Below are positions 1-7,959 of a stretch of 41,452 bases of DNA, one piece after another. Within the stretch, counting starts at the first letter, position 1, and every line of letters begins with the position of its first letter. Under the pieces are notes generated by a model that did not search any database, was not told the origin of the DNA, and saw only the letters and a list, made by a program, of their open reading frames with translations. Position numbers and translations under genes: made by a program. The stretch is from an uncultured Prevotellaceae bacterium (GTDB taxonomy: Bacteria > Bacteroidota > Bacteroidia > Bacteroidales > Bacteroidaceae): assembly GCA_946541275.1 (NCBI GenBank), contig CAMNJH010000007.1, positions 1 through 41,452 on the forward strand. The letters run 5' to 3'.

Positions 1-2
1 TG

Positions 3-1184
3 GGGCACTTCTCGAAGAGCGGCACCGTGTTCTTCCTGGTGTCCATGGCACTGGCTACATTCCTTGACATCAATATCTACACCATCGTACTTGTGCTGGG
101 CATCACCATCATCATCCTGACACTTCTGGGCGGCATGGAGGCCATCGTATGGATGGATGTGGCACAAGGCATGCTGCTCATTGGCGGCGGCCTCATCTGC
201 GTAGGCCTGCTGTTGTTCCTGCCTGAAGGCGGCCCGGCCGAGGTGTTCCGCATTGCAGGAGAGCACCACAAGATAGACTTCGGGCCCTACGACTGGAGCC
301 TGACGGAGCTGTGCTTCCTGGTGATGGTGCTCAACGGCATCTTCTATGCGCTGCAGAAGTATGGCACCGACCAGACCATCGTGCAGCGCTATCTGGCAGC
401 CAAGAACGACCGCGAAGCCAAGAAAGCAGCCTACATCGGCGTGCTGATGTCAGTACCCATCTGGGCCCTGTTCATGTTCATCGGCACCTGCCTCTTTGCC
501 TACTATCACTCAGCAGGCGCTCCTGTGCTGCCTGATGGTATCAAGGCCGACGAGGTGTTCCCCTACTTCATAGCCCACGAGCTGCCCATCGGCATTCGCG
601 GACTCATCGTGGCCGCCCTGGCCGCGGCGGCCATCAGCAGCCTGGACAGCGACCTGAACTGCATCTCGGCCATCGCCGTGCAAGACTACTACGCCCGCTT
701 CAAGAAGAACGCCACTGACGGCCAGCAGCTGCGCTTTGGCCGCTGGATGGTGGTGCTGAGCGGCGTGGGGGCCGTGGGCGTGGCCTGTCTCTACATATCA
801 TGGGGCGGCGAGGGCGTGCTGGGTGCGCTGTTCGCCCTTTATGCCATCTTCTCGGCGGGCATTGTGGGCATCTTCATGCTCGGGCTGTTCAGTCGCCGTG
901 CCAACAAGCAGGGGCTCTACATTGGCATCGCCGCAGCCGTGCTGTTCACCGCCTATGCCGTGTTGACCTCGACGAAGGTTGACATCCACGGCACGGGCGT
1001 GAAAGAAACACTGCTGGACCTGGGCTCGTGGAACTTCACCCACCACAAGTACATGCTGGGCGTCTACAGCCACATCATCGTACTCGTCGTGGGCTATCTG
1101 GCCAGTTTCCTGTTCAAGACGCCCCTGGCCCCGAAGGAGCTGACCATCTACAGCTATCTGGAAGAAAGGAAAAAGCAACATTAA
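3..1184 (+). CDS. Sodium:solute symporter (SSS family), 5'-truncated by window edge
   Basis: Frame is open to the window start (GHFSKSGTVFFLV...); multiple hydrophobic TM segments; AAAISSLDSDLNCISAIAVQDYY is typical of SSS transporters. Confidence 0.9.
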   Translation, partial: GHFSKSGTVFFLVSMALATFLDINIYTIVLVLGITIIILTLLGGMEAIVWMDVAQGMLLIGGGLICVGLLLFLPEGGPAEVFRIAGEHHKIDFGPYDWSLTELCFLVMVLNGIFYALQKYGTDQTIVQRYLAAKNDREAKKAAYIGVLMSVPIWALFMFIGTCLFAYYHSAGAPVLPDGIKADEVFPYFIAHELPIGIRGLIVAALAAAAISSLDSDLNCISAIAVQDYYARFKKNATDGQQLRFGRWMVVLSGVGAVGVACLYISWGGEGVLGALFALYAIFSAGIVGIFMLGLFSRRANKQGLYIGIAAAVLFTAYAVLTSTKVDIHGTGVKETLLDLGSWNFTHHKYMLGVYSHIIVLVVGYLASFLFKTPLAPKELTIYSYLEERKKQH

Positions 1185-1197
1185 ACCGATAAGACAC

Positions 1198-2343
1198 ATG
1201 AAAGCAATAACACTCCTGCAGCCACAGAAGATTGTGTTTGGAACGGGCTGCATTCAGACCTTTGCAGAGGACTATCAGAAGCTGGGGCTGCGACGCCTGC
1301 TGGTGCTGACGGCCCCGCCCATTGTACCGCTCATAGCACCGACGCTTGACTTGCTGAAAGCCAAAGGCATCAGCATAGAAGTGTTCCATCATATCCTGGC
1401 TGAGCCCACCGTCAACGATTTCAAGCAGATACTGGAGGCCGCAAGGCGCTTTGCTGCCGACAGCGTGGTGGGCATTGGCGGCGGCAGCGTGCTTGACGTC
1501 ACAAAGCTGGTGGCTGCCTTCATCCATTCCGACCAGCAGGTGGAAGACTGCTTCGGCACGGGCTTCATCCAGCGGAAAGGCCTGTGGTTTGCATGTCTGC
1601 CCACCACGGCAGGCACAGGCTCAGAGGTATCGCCCAACGCCATCCTGCTGGATGAACGCGACCAGCTGAAGAAAGGCGTAGTGAGCCCTTACCTCATTGC
1701 CGACGCCGCCTATGTGGACCCGAAGCTCACCTGGACCGTTCCCGCAAAGGTGACTGCCGACACGGGCATGGACGCACTGACACACTGCATTGAGGCCTAT
1801 ACGAACAAGTTTGCCCATCCCGCCGTGGACATCTATGCCCTGCAGGGCATCCGCCTCATCAGCGCCCATCTGGTACGGGCCGTGAAAGACGGCAAGGACG
1901 TGGAAGCCCGCGAGGCCCTGGCCTTAGGCTCGCTGTATGGCGGCCTGTGCCTGGGTCCTGTCAATACGGCAGCTGTTCATGCACTGAGCTACCCGCTGGG
2001 CGGGGAGTTTCACATTCCCCATGGACTGTCGAATGCCATCCTGCTGCCCTCTGTGATGAAGTTCAACCGCCCCGCCAACCTGCAGCGCTATGCTGAGGTG
2101 GCCATTGCCCTGGGCGTGACTGCCGGAAAGGATGACGACGAGACTGCTCAGCGCGGCGTAGACTTCATCTACGAACTGGCCGACGCCGTGGGCATACCCA
2201 AGAAGCTGACCGACCTGGGCATACCCCAGACGGCTGTCGACGGCATGGCCCACGCTGCCATGGAGGTGCAGCGCCTGCTGAAGAACAACCCCCGCCCCGT
2301 TACTGAGCAAGATGCTCGTGACATCTACAACAGCCTATATTAA
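1198..2343 (+). CDS. Iron-containing alcohol dehydrogenase
   Basis: VGIGGGSVLDVTKLVA nucleotide-binding motif, PTTAGTGSEVSPNAI, DALTHCIEAY and HALSYPLGGEFHIPHG metal-binding motifs. Confidence 0.93.
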   Translation: MKAITLLQPQKIVFGTGCIQTFAEDYQKLGLRRLLVLTAPPIVPLIAPTLDLLKAKGISIEVFHHILAEPTVNDFKQILEAARRFAADSVVGIGGGSVLDVTKLVAAFIHSDQQVEDCFGTGFIQRKGLWFACLPTTAGTGSEVSPNAILLDERDQLKKGVVSPYLIADAAYVDPKLTWTVPAKVTADTGMDALTHCIEAYTNKFAHPAVDIYALQGIRLISAHLVRAVKDGKDVEAREALALGSLYGGLCLGPVNTAAVHALSYPLGGEFHIPHGLSNAILLPSVMKFNRPANLQRYAEVAIALGVTAGKDDDETAQRGVDFIYELADAVGIPKKLTDLGIPQTAVDGMAHAAMEVQRLLKNNPRPVTEQDARDIYNSLY

Positions 2344-2357
2344 AATCATAAATCATC

Positions 2358-3401
2358 ATGATGAAACCAATACTAGCCATCACCATGGGCGATCCCGCCG
2401 GCATAGGGCCGGAAATCACGGTACGCGCCCTGAACCGCCAAGAGACCTATGAGAAATGCCGCCCCATTGTGACGGGCGATGCAGAAATCATGCGGCAGGC
2501 CGTCAAGCTGCTGGGCTTCAACCTGCAAGTCAACGCTGTGCAGCGTGTGGAGGAAGCACGGTTTGAATTTGGTACCTTTGATGTGTTGGACTTGCAGTGC
2601 ATTGACCTGGCCACTTTTGAGTTCGGCAAGGTGCAGGCGCAGTGCGGCAATGCCGCGTTCCAGTATATCAAGAAAGCCATCGAACTGGCCATGGCCGATG
2701 AGGTGGACGGTACCGTCACCGCCCCGCTGAACAAGGAGGCGCTCAACCTGGCAGGCCACCACTACGACGGACATACGGAGATATACGCCACATTCACAAA
2801 CACGAAGAAGTATGCCATGATGCTGGCTGACGAGAACATTCGCGTCATTCACGTATCAACCCATGTGCCACTGCGCAAAGCCTGTGACCTGGTGAAGAAG
2901 GCTCGCGTCATTGAGTGTGTTGAACTGATTAACGATGCCTGCAGGCAGTTCGGCATCGAGAAGCCCCACATCGGCGTGGCCGGCCTGAATCCCCACTCAA
3001 GCGAGAACGGCATGTTCGGCTGGGAGGAAGCACAGGAGATTATACCCGCCATAGAAGAGCTGAAGGGACGCGGCTTCAATGTGGATGGTCCCGTGCCGCC
3101 CGACTCGGTCTTCGCCAAGGCCAAATGCGGCCAGTTCGACGGCGTGGTCGCCATGTACCACGACCAGGGACACATTCCCCTGAAGGTTTGCGCCTTCAAC
3201 TGGAACAAGGAGACGGGCAAGATGGAGAGCGCCAGCGGCGTCAACATCACGCTGGGTCTGCCCATCATCCGCGTCAGCGTGGACCATGGAACGGCCTTCG
3301 ACGTGGCAGGAAAGGGAATAGCCAGCGACACCGCCATGACGCTGAGCATTGACTATGCCACCCGCATGGCTATCTACCGTAAAATGAGAAATCAGCAGTG
3401 A
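2358..3401 (+). CDS. pdxA: PdxA-family dehydrogenase (PdxA2-like 4-phospho-four-carbon-acid dehydrogenase suggested by context)
   Basis: ITMGDPAGIGPEITVRAL, VAGLNPHSSENGMFGWEE, AMYHDQGHIPLK and DHGTAFDVAGKGIA signatures; next to a DUF1537 kinase. Confidence 0.9.
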   Translation: MMKPILAITMGDPAGIGPEITVRALNRQETYEKCRPIVTGDAEIMRQAVKLLGFNLQVNAVQRVEEARFEFGTFDVLDLQCIDLATFEFGKVQAQCGNAAFQYIKKAIELAMADEVDGTVTAPLNKEALNLAGHHYDGHTEIYATFTNTKKYAMMLADENIRVIHVSTHVPLRKACDLVKKARVIECVELINDACRQFGIEKPHIGVAGLNPHSSENGMFGWEEAQEIIPAIEELKGRGFNVDGPVPPDSVFAKAKCGQFDGVVAMYHDQGHIPLKVCAFNWNKETGKMESASGVNITLGLPIIRVSVDHGTAFDVAGKGIASDTAMTLSIDYATRMAIYRKMRNQQ

Positions 3402-3404
3402 GCA

Positions 3405-4544
3405 ATGAGAGATGACGGGCTGAGCATGGTGGTGATTGCCGACGACATCACGGGAGCTGCCGAGATAGCCGGCATCGCCTATGGACAAGGGCAGACGGTG
3501 CGCCTTGTCTGCGACGCTGCATCCCTCTCTGCAGCCTGGATGGAGGACGGAGCCAATGGCACGACCACGGTCATCGCCACCGACACCCGCTCTTTGAACG
3601 CTAAGGAAGCCGCAGCCGAAACCCGCCGTTTAGCCGCTTCATTCCCCACTCCACATCCCTCATTCCACTTTTTCAAGAAGACAGACTCCGCCTTGCGCGG
3701 CCATGTAGTGGAGGAATTAGTGGCCTTGATGCAAGCGCTGGACTATCAACGGGCCGTTTACATGCCTGCCAACCCATCACGGGGCCGCATCATCCGCCAC
3801 GGCATCTATTATATAAAGGAGAAGAAAGAAGGACAAGAAGCAAAGGAAGTGCCCCTTCATGAGACTGACTTCTCGTTTGACCCGGACTTTCCCGCTCGTA
3901 CCTCCACACTTCACGACCGTTTCCCTGATGCCGAAGCACATGGTATCCTTATGCCCGACGCTACCTGCCAGGCCGACATCCATCGCCTTCTGGCCGACTA
4001 TGATGATGGCCATACCCTCTTCGCAGGAGCAGCCGACCTCTTCACCCAAATCATTGGGAAGAGCGGAGGAAACGACAGGACATCACTGCCACTCTCCAGT
4101 TATATTTCGCCTCATAGCTCTACTCTGATTCTTTGTGGCAGCACGCAGAGCAAGCCCCTCCATCTGAACATTCCCGTCATCCCCATGCCCATAAGCATTT
4201 ACGATGGTGCTGATGACCTTTCCCTTTGGGATACTAGCGCATACGCCACGATGAGCTCGGCCATCCTCACCATGCCCTATACTCATCGCCACACACGGGA
4301 AGCCGCCAGCCACCTGCGCACCATGATGGCCGCAAAGGCTTGCGACCTGATTGCCAGCCAGTGTCCCAGCCATCTCATCATAGAAGGTGGTGCCACAGCC
4401 TGGACCACCCTTCAGGCGCTGGGCTGGAATGCATTTACCATAGTAGCTCAGCATGCCCCTGGCGTCGTCACCATGCGGGCACAGAACGGAACCCTTGTCA
4501 CCCTGAAGCCCGGCAGCTATCCGTGGCAACCAGAAACCAACTAA
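3405..4544 (+). CDS. Four-carbon acid sugar kinase (DUF1537 / DtnK-OtnK family)
   Basis: N-terminal VVIADDITGAAEIAGIAYGQG, KKTDSALRGHVVEEL, PANPSRGRIIRHGIYYI, IIEGGATAWTTL, PGVVTM; directly downstream of PdxA. Confidence 0.9.
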   Translation: MRDDGLSMVVIADDITGAAEIAGIAYGQGQTVRLVCDAASLSAAWMEDGANGTTTVIATDTRSLNAKEAAAETRRLAASFPTPHPSFHFFKKTDSALRGHVVEELVALMQALDYQRAVYMPANPSRGRIIRHGIYYIKEKKEGQEAKEVPLHETDFSFDPDFPARTSTLHDRFPDAEAHGILMPDATCQADIHRLLADYDDGHTLFAGAADLFTQIIGKSGGNDRTSLPLSSYISPHSSTLILCGSTQSKPLHLNIPVIPMPISIYDGADDLSLWDTSAYATMSSAILTMPYTHRHTREAASHLRTMMAAKACDLIASQCPSHLIIEGGATAWTTLQALGWNAFTIVAQHAPGVVTMRAQNGTLVTLKPGSYPWQPETN

Positions 4545-4556
4545 CGATTCAGCAAA

Positions 4557-5912
4557 ATGGAAAAGAAGAAAAGCAGTTTGAAGAGCACCATCGCCGTGTC
4601 TCTCACCAATTATCTTGATGCAGGTGCCATCGTTGCCGGAGCCAGTGGCCTCAGCCTTTGGAAAGACTATCTGGGGCTGACGGAGGCTAACTTAGGATGG
4701 CTGAACGCCATTTCAGCCAACTGTCTGGGCGCAGCCATCGGCGCCATCATTGGCGGATTCCTGGCCGACAAATACGGGCGAAAAGCCATCTACACTTACA
4801 ACATGCTCATCTACATGACGGGCGTGGCACTCATCCTGCTGTCGGTGAACTTCCCCATGCTGCTGGCTGGATTCCTGGTGACAGGCATTTCAGTCGGCGT
4901 CGGTGTGCCCGCTTCATGGACCTACATCTCGGAAAGTTCTGAGGTGAGCAACCGCGGTCGCAACATTGGCATCTCGCAAATGGCCTGGGGCATCGGGCCC
5001 ACCATCATTCTGATTCTGGGCACACTTCTGGCCCCACCTACAAGCGGTGCAGGCAGCGAAGGACTGTTGTTCCCCTTTGTGAAAAGCATAGCAGATGTTT
5101 TTGGTGTCACCGATGGTGCCTCACTCAATGTGTTCAGCTCACGCCTGGTGTTCGTATCGCTATTTATTGTGGCCTTCATTGCATGGCTTCTGCAACGCCG
5201 TCTGGATGAATCCAAAGAATGGGAAGCCGCCAAGCACACCGCCACGAAGCAACAGAGCACTTTTGCCTCATTCGGCTCTCTCTTCACCAATAAGATTAAT
5301 GTGCGCGCCATCCTATTCCTGGCCGGCATGTATTTGACGTGGAACCTGGTGTCGTCGGTCATGGGCTTCTTCCAACAGCACATTTACGAAACGGCGGGAG
5401 GTCTCTCGAACGAGTATGCCAACTTGCTCAGCGTAGGCCAATGGCTCATCATCATTGCCACCACGTTCTTTTTCTCTATGATTGTGGACAAGGTGAACCA
5501 ACGCTGGCTGTTCTTTACGGGCGTCATGTTCGCCGTGCTGGCATGGGTGCTTGTGCTGACGGTGGGCATCACCAGCATCACGGGTCTGCTGGTATTCACA
5601 CTGTTGTGGGGACTGCAGGGTGGCATATCCGTACAGTCGTTCTATGCCCTTTGGGCTTCTGAACTTTTCCCTGCCAAATATCGCGCTGCCGCCCAGGGAG
5701 TCATGTTCTTCATTGTTCGCGGTCTGTCGGCCGCCTGGGGACTGGGCTTCGTCTACATCTACGGTGAGCAGGGCGAGGGATTCACCCGTGCTGCCTGGGT
5801 GATGCTGATACTGCTGGTGGTATCGTTGCTCATCGGTACAGCAGGTGCCCCTGACACTCGTGGAAAGACGCTTGAGCAAATTACAAAAGAACGATATGGA
5901 GAGAAAATCTGA
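4557..5912 (+). CDS. MFS transporter (sugar/acid permease-like)
   Basis: 12-TM pattern; GGFLADKYGRKAIY MFS loop motif; second half with FPAKYRAAAQG. Confidence 0.9.
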   Translation: MEKKKSSLKSTIAVSLTNYLDAGAIVAGASGLSLWKDYLGLTEANLGWLNAISANCLGAAIGAIIGGFLADKYGRKAIYTYNMLIYMTGVALILLSVNFPMLLAGFLVTGISVGVGVPASWTYISESSEVSNRGRNIGISQMAWGIGPTIILILGTLLAPPTSGAGSEGLLFPFVKSIADVFGVTDGASLNVFSSRLVFVSLFIVAFIAWLLQRRLDESKEWEAAKHTATKQQSTFASFGSLFTNKINVRAILFLAGMYLTWNLVSSVMGFFQQHIYETAGGLSNEYANLLSVGQWLIIIATTFFFSMIVDKVNQRWLFFTGVMFAVLAWVLVLTVGITSITGLLVFTLLWGLQGGISVQSFYALWASELFPAKYRAAAQGVMFFIVRGLSAAWGLGFVYIYGEQGEGFTRAAWVMLILLVVSLLIGTAGAPDTRGKTLEQITKERYGEKI

Positions 5913-7956
5913 AGCAACTTGGATTTGGTATCCTGCCGACTTTGAAGTATGGCTGGGCAACATTTTCAACAACCGTCGCACTGAGCGGGGCGCTATGTTT
6001 CCTCCTTTCTGGAAGCAGGATTCCCACTGGCCTACGGTGGTGTTCCGCCGCTACTATGAACTGCAGCAGGATGAAAGCATCAACATTAGGGTGGAAGGAA
6101 GGTTCAATCTTTCTCTGGATGGAAAGTTGCAGTTCGGCCAACCGAAGACATTCCTCGTTCCTCGGGGCAAGCATGAACTGACGCTCAAAGTGTGGAACCA
6201 GACCACCCCACCCTCCATATATATAGAAGGAGCCACCATCAACAGCGATAGAAGCTGGGAGGTAAGTTACGAGGATAAAATCTGGATTGATGAAGAGGGC
6301 ACAGCTCATGACTCAGGCATCTACGTTCCTGTTGCTTCGTGGAATTTCAATGCCCCCGACACGCCGCCTTCGCAGTTCCGCCTGCCCCGTAAGGAGCAGA
6401 AGCCTGCAAAGGCCGAAACTACATCCGGCAACGCCATTCTTTACGACTTTGGTCGTGAGACCTTCGGTAATTTGAAGTTCATCGGGCTGCACGGTCAGGG
6501 CACGCTCTGCATCTACTATGGTGAAAGTCGTGAAGAAGCCCTCGACCATGAGCATTGTGAAACGCTGGACCTTTGTCCCGTTTGTTGCGATACCACTACA
6601 ACATTCACCACAGCCGATGACGGTAAGGCCTTCCGCTTTGTGCATGTGGTGAAAGAAGGCAGTGCAGGCTACAAGGAGCTGCTGATGGACTACGAATATG
6701 CGCCCTACGACCCTCAGCACAGCGGCAGCTTCTGCTGTAGTGATGACGAGCTGAACCGCATCTGGCAGGTCAGTGCCTACACATTGGAGCTTACCACCCG
6801 CGAATTCTTCACCGATGGCATCAAGCGCGACAGGTGGATTTGGAGCGGCGATGCCATACAAAGCTACCTGATGAACTTCTATCTGCACTTCGACACTGAA
6901 TGCGTGAAGCGCACCATCCGCCAACTACGGGGAAAAGATCCTGTCACTGCCCATATCAACACCATCATGGACTATACCTTCTACTGGTTTCTGTCCATCT
7001 GGCAGTATCTCCTCTTCACGCACGACACAGCAACGATCTCGGAACTGCAGCCCAGCATGGTGAGACTGATGGACTATGTGCTGCAGCGCACCAATGCAGA
7101 CGGTATGGCCGAGGCACAGCCTGATGACTGGATTTTCGTGGACTGGACAGACTTTCCCATGCATAAGCGGGGGGCACTCTGCTTTGAGCAAATCCTGCTA
7201 CATCAGTCTCTTGCCTTCATGGCGTCCATCTCGACCTTGTTCAAGGACAGTAACCTAGCGAGAAGTTATCTGGAGAAGGCATACAATCTTAGAATGCTCA
7301 TCAAGAAAACTTTCTGGAACAGGGAGAAACATGCCTTCATGCATGCACTTGAAGACGGGGAACTGAACACACAAATCACCAGATTCCCCAATATCATGGC
7401 CATCATCCTTGATTTTGCCGATGAGAAGGAGAAAGAGGATATTGTCGCAAACGTGCTGCTCAACCCCGACGTGCCCCCAATCACCACCCCCTACATGCGT
7501 TTCTATGAACTGGAAGCGCTCTGCCAGACTGGGCACTACAACTATGTACTGAAAGAGATCAAGGATTACTGGGGCGGCATGCTGCGCCAGGGAGCCACCA
7601 CCTTCTGGGAGAAATACAATCCCTCTGACCAAGGTGCCGAGCACTATGCCATGTACGGCCGCCCTTACGGCAAGAGTCTCTGCCACTCGTGGGGTGCATC
7701 GCCCATCTACCTGCTGGGAAAGTACTTCCTGGGGGTGAGTCCTGCCATTAACGGATATCAGACCTATACAGTGCGCCCAGTGCTGGCTGGCCTGAAGTGG
7801 ATGAAAGGCGATGTCCCCACGCCGTTTGGCAAGATTCATGTAGAGATGGACACCCACCATGTATCTGTCTACAGCGACGGCGGCACCGGCACGCTCTACG
7901 TCGGCGAGCAGGTGGTGGAGATTCCTCCCAAAAAGACCATTACACTAGAACTATAG
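5896..7956 (+). CDS. Alpha-L-rhamnosidase-like (GH78), no signal peptide, probably cytoplasmic
   Basis: DGIKRDRWIWSGDA resembles the GH78 catalytic-acid region; C-terminal all-beta rhamnosidase domain. Start set at ATG 5896 (MERKSEATWIWYP), overlapping the MFS 3' end by 17 bp; the ORF-track start (5845) lies well inside the MFS gene. Confidence 0.85.
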   Translation: MERKSEATWIWYPADFEVWLGNIFNNRRTERGAMFPPFWKQDSHWPTVVFRRYYELQQDESINIRVEGRFNLSLDGKLQFGQPKTFLVPRGKHELTLKVWNQTTPPSIYIEGATINSDRSWEVSYEDKIWIDEEGTAHDSGIYVPVASWNFNAPDTPPSQFRLPRKEQKPAKAETTSGNAILYDFGRETFGNLKFIGLHGQGTLCIYYGESREEALDHEHCETLDLCPVCCDTTTTFTTADDGKAFRFVHVVKEGSAGYKELLMDYEYAPYDPQHSGSFCCSDDELNRIWQVSAYTLELTTREFFTDGIKRDRWIWSGDAIQSYLMNFYLHFDTECVKRTIRQLRGKDPVTAHINTIMDYTFYWFLSIWQYLLFTHDTATISELQPSMVRLMDYVLQRTNADGMAEAQPDDWIFVDWTDFPMHKRGALCFEQILLHQSLAFMASISTLFKDSNLARSYLEKAYNLRMLIKKTFWNREKHAFMHALEDGELNTQITRFPNIMAIILDFADEKEKEDIVANVLLNPDVPPITTPYMRFYELEALCQTGHYNYVLKEIKDYWGGMLRQGATTFWEKYNPSDQGAEHYAMYGRPYGKSLCHSWGASPIYLLGKYFLGVSPAINGYQTYTVRPVLAGLKWMKGDVPTPFGKIHVEMDTHHVSVYSDGGTGTLYVGEQVVEIPPKKTITLEL

Positions 7957-7959
7957 CCC

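Noticed and set aside
797-1253. Many long antisense ORFs throughout (e.g. 798-1253 -, 12764-13615 -, 20207-21049 -, 35629-36498 +)
   Set aside because: They lie opposite strongly supported genes in GC-rich DNA with low-complexity composition and no recognisable domains; typical shadow ORFs.
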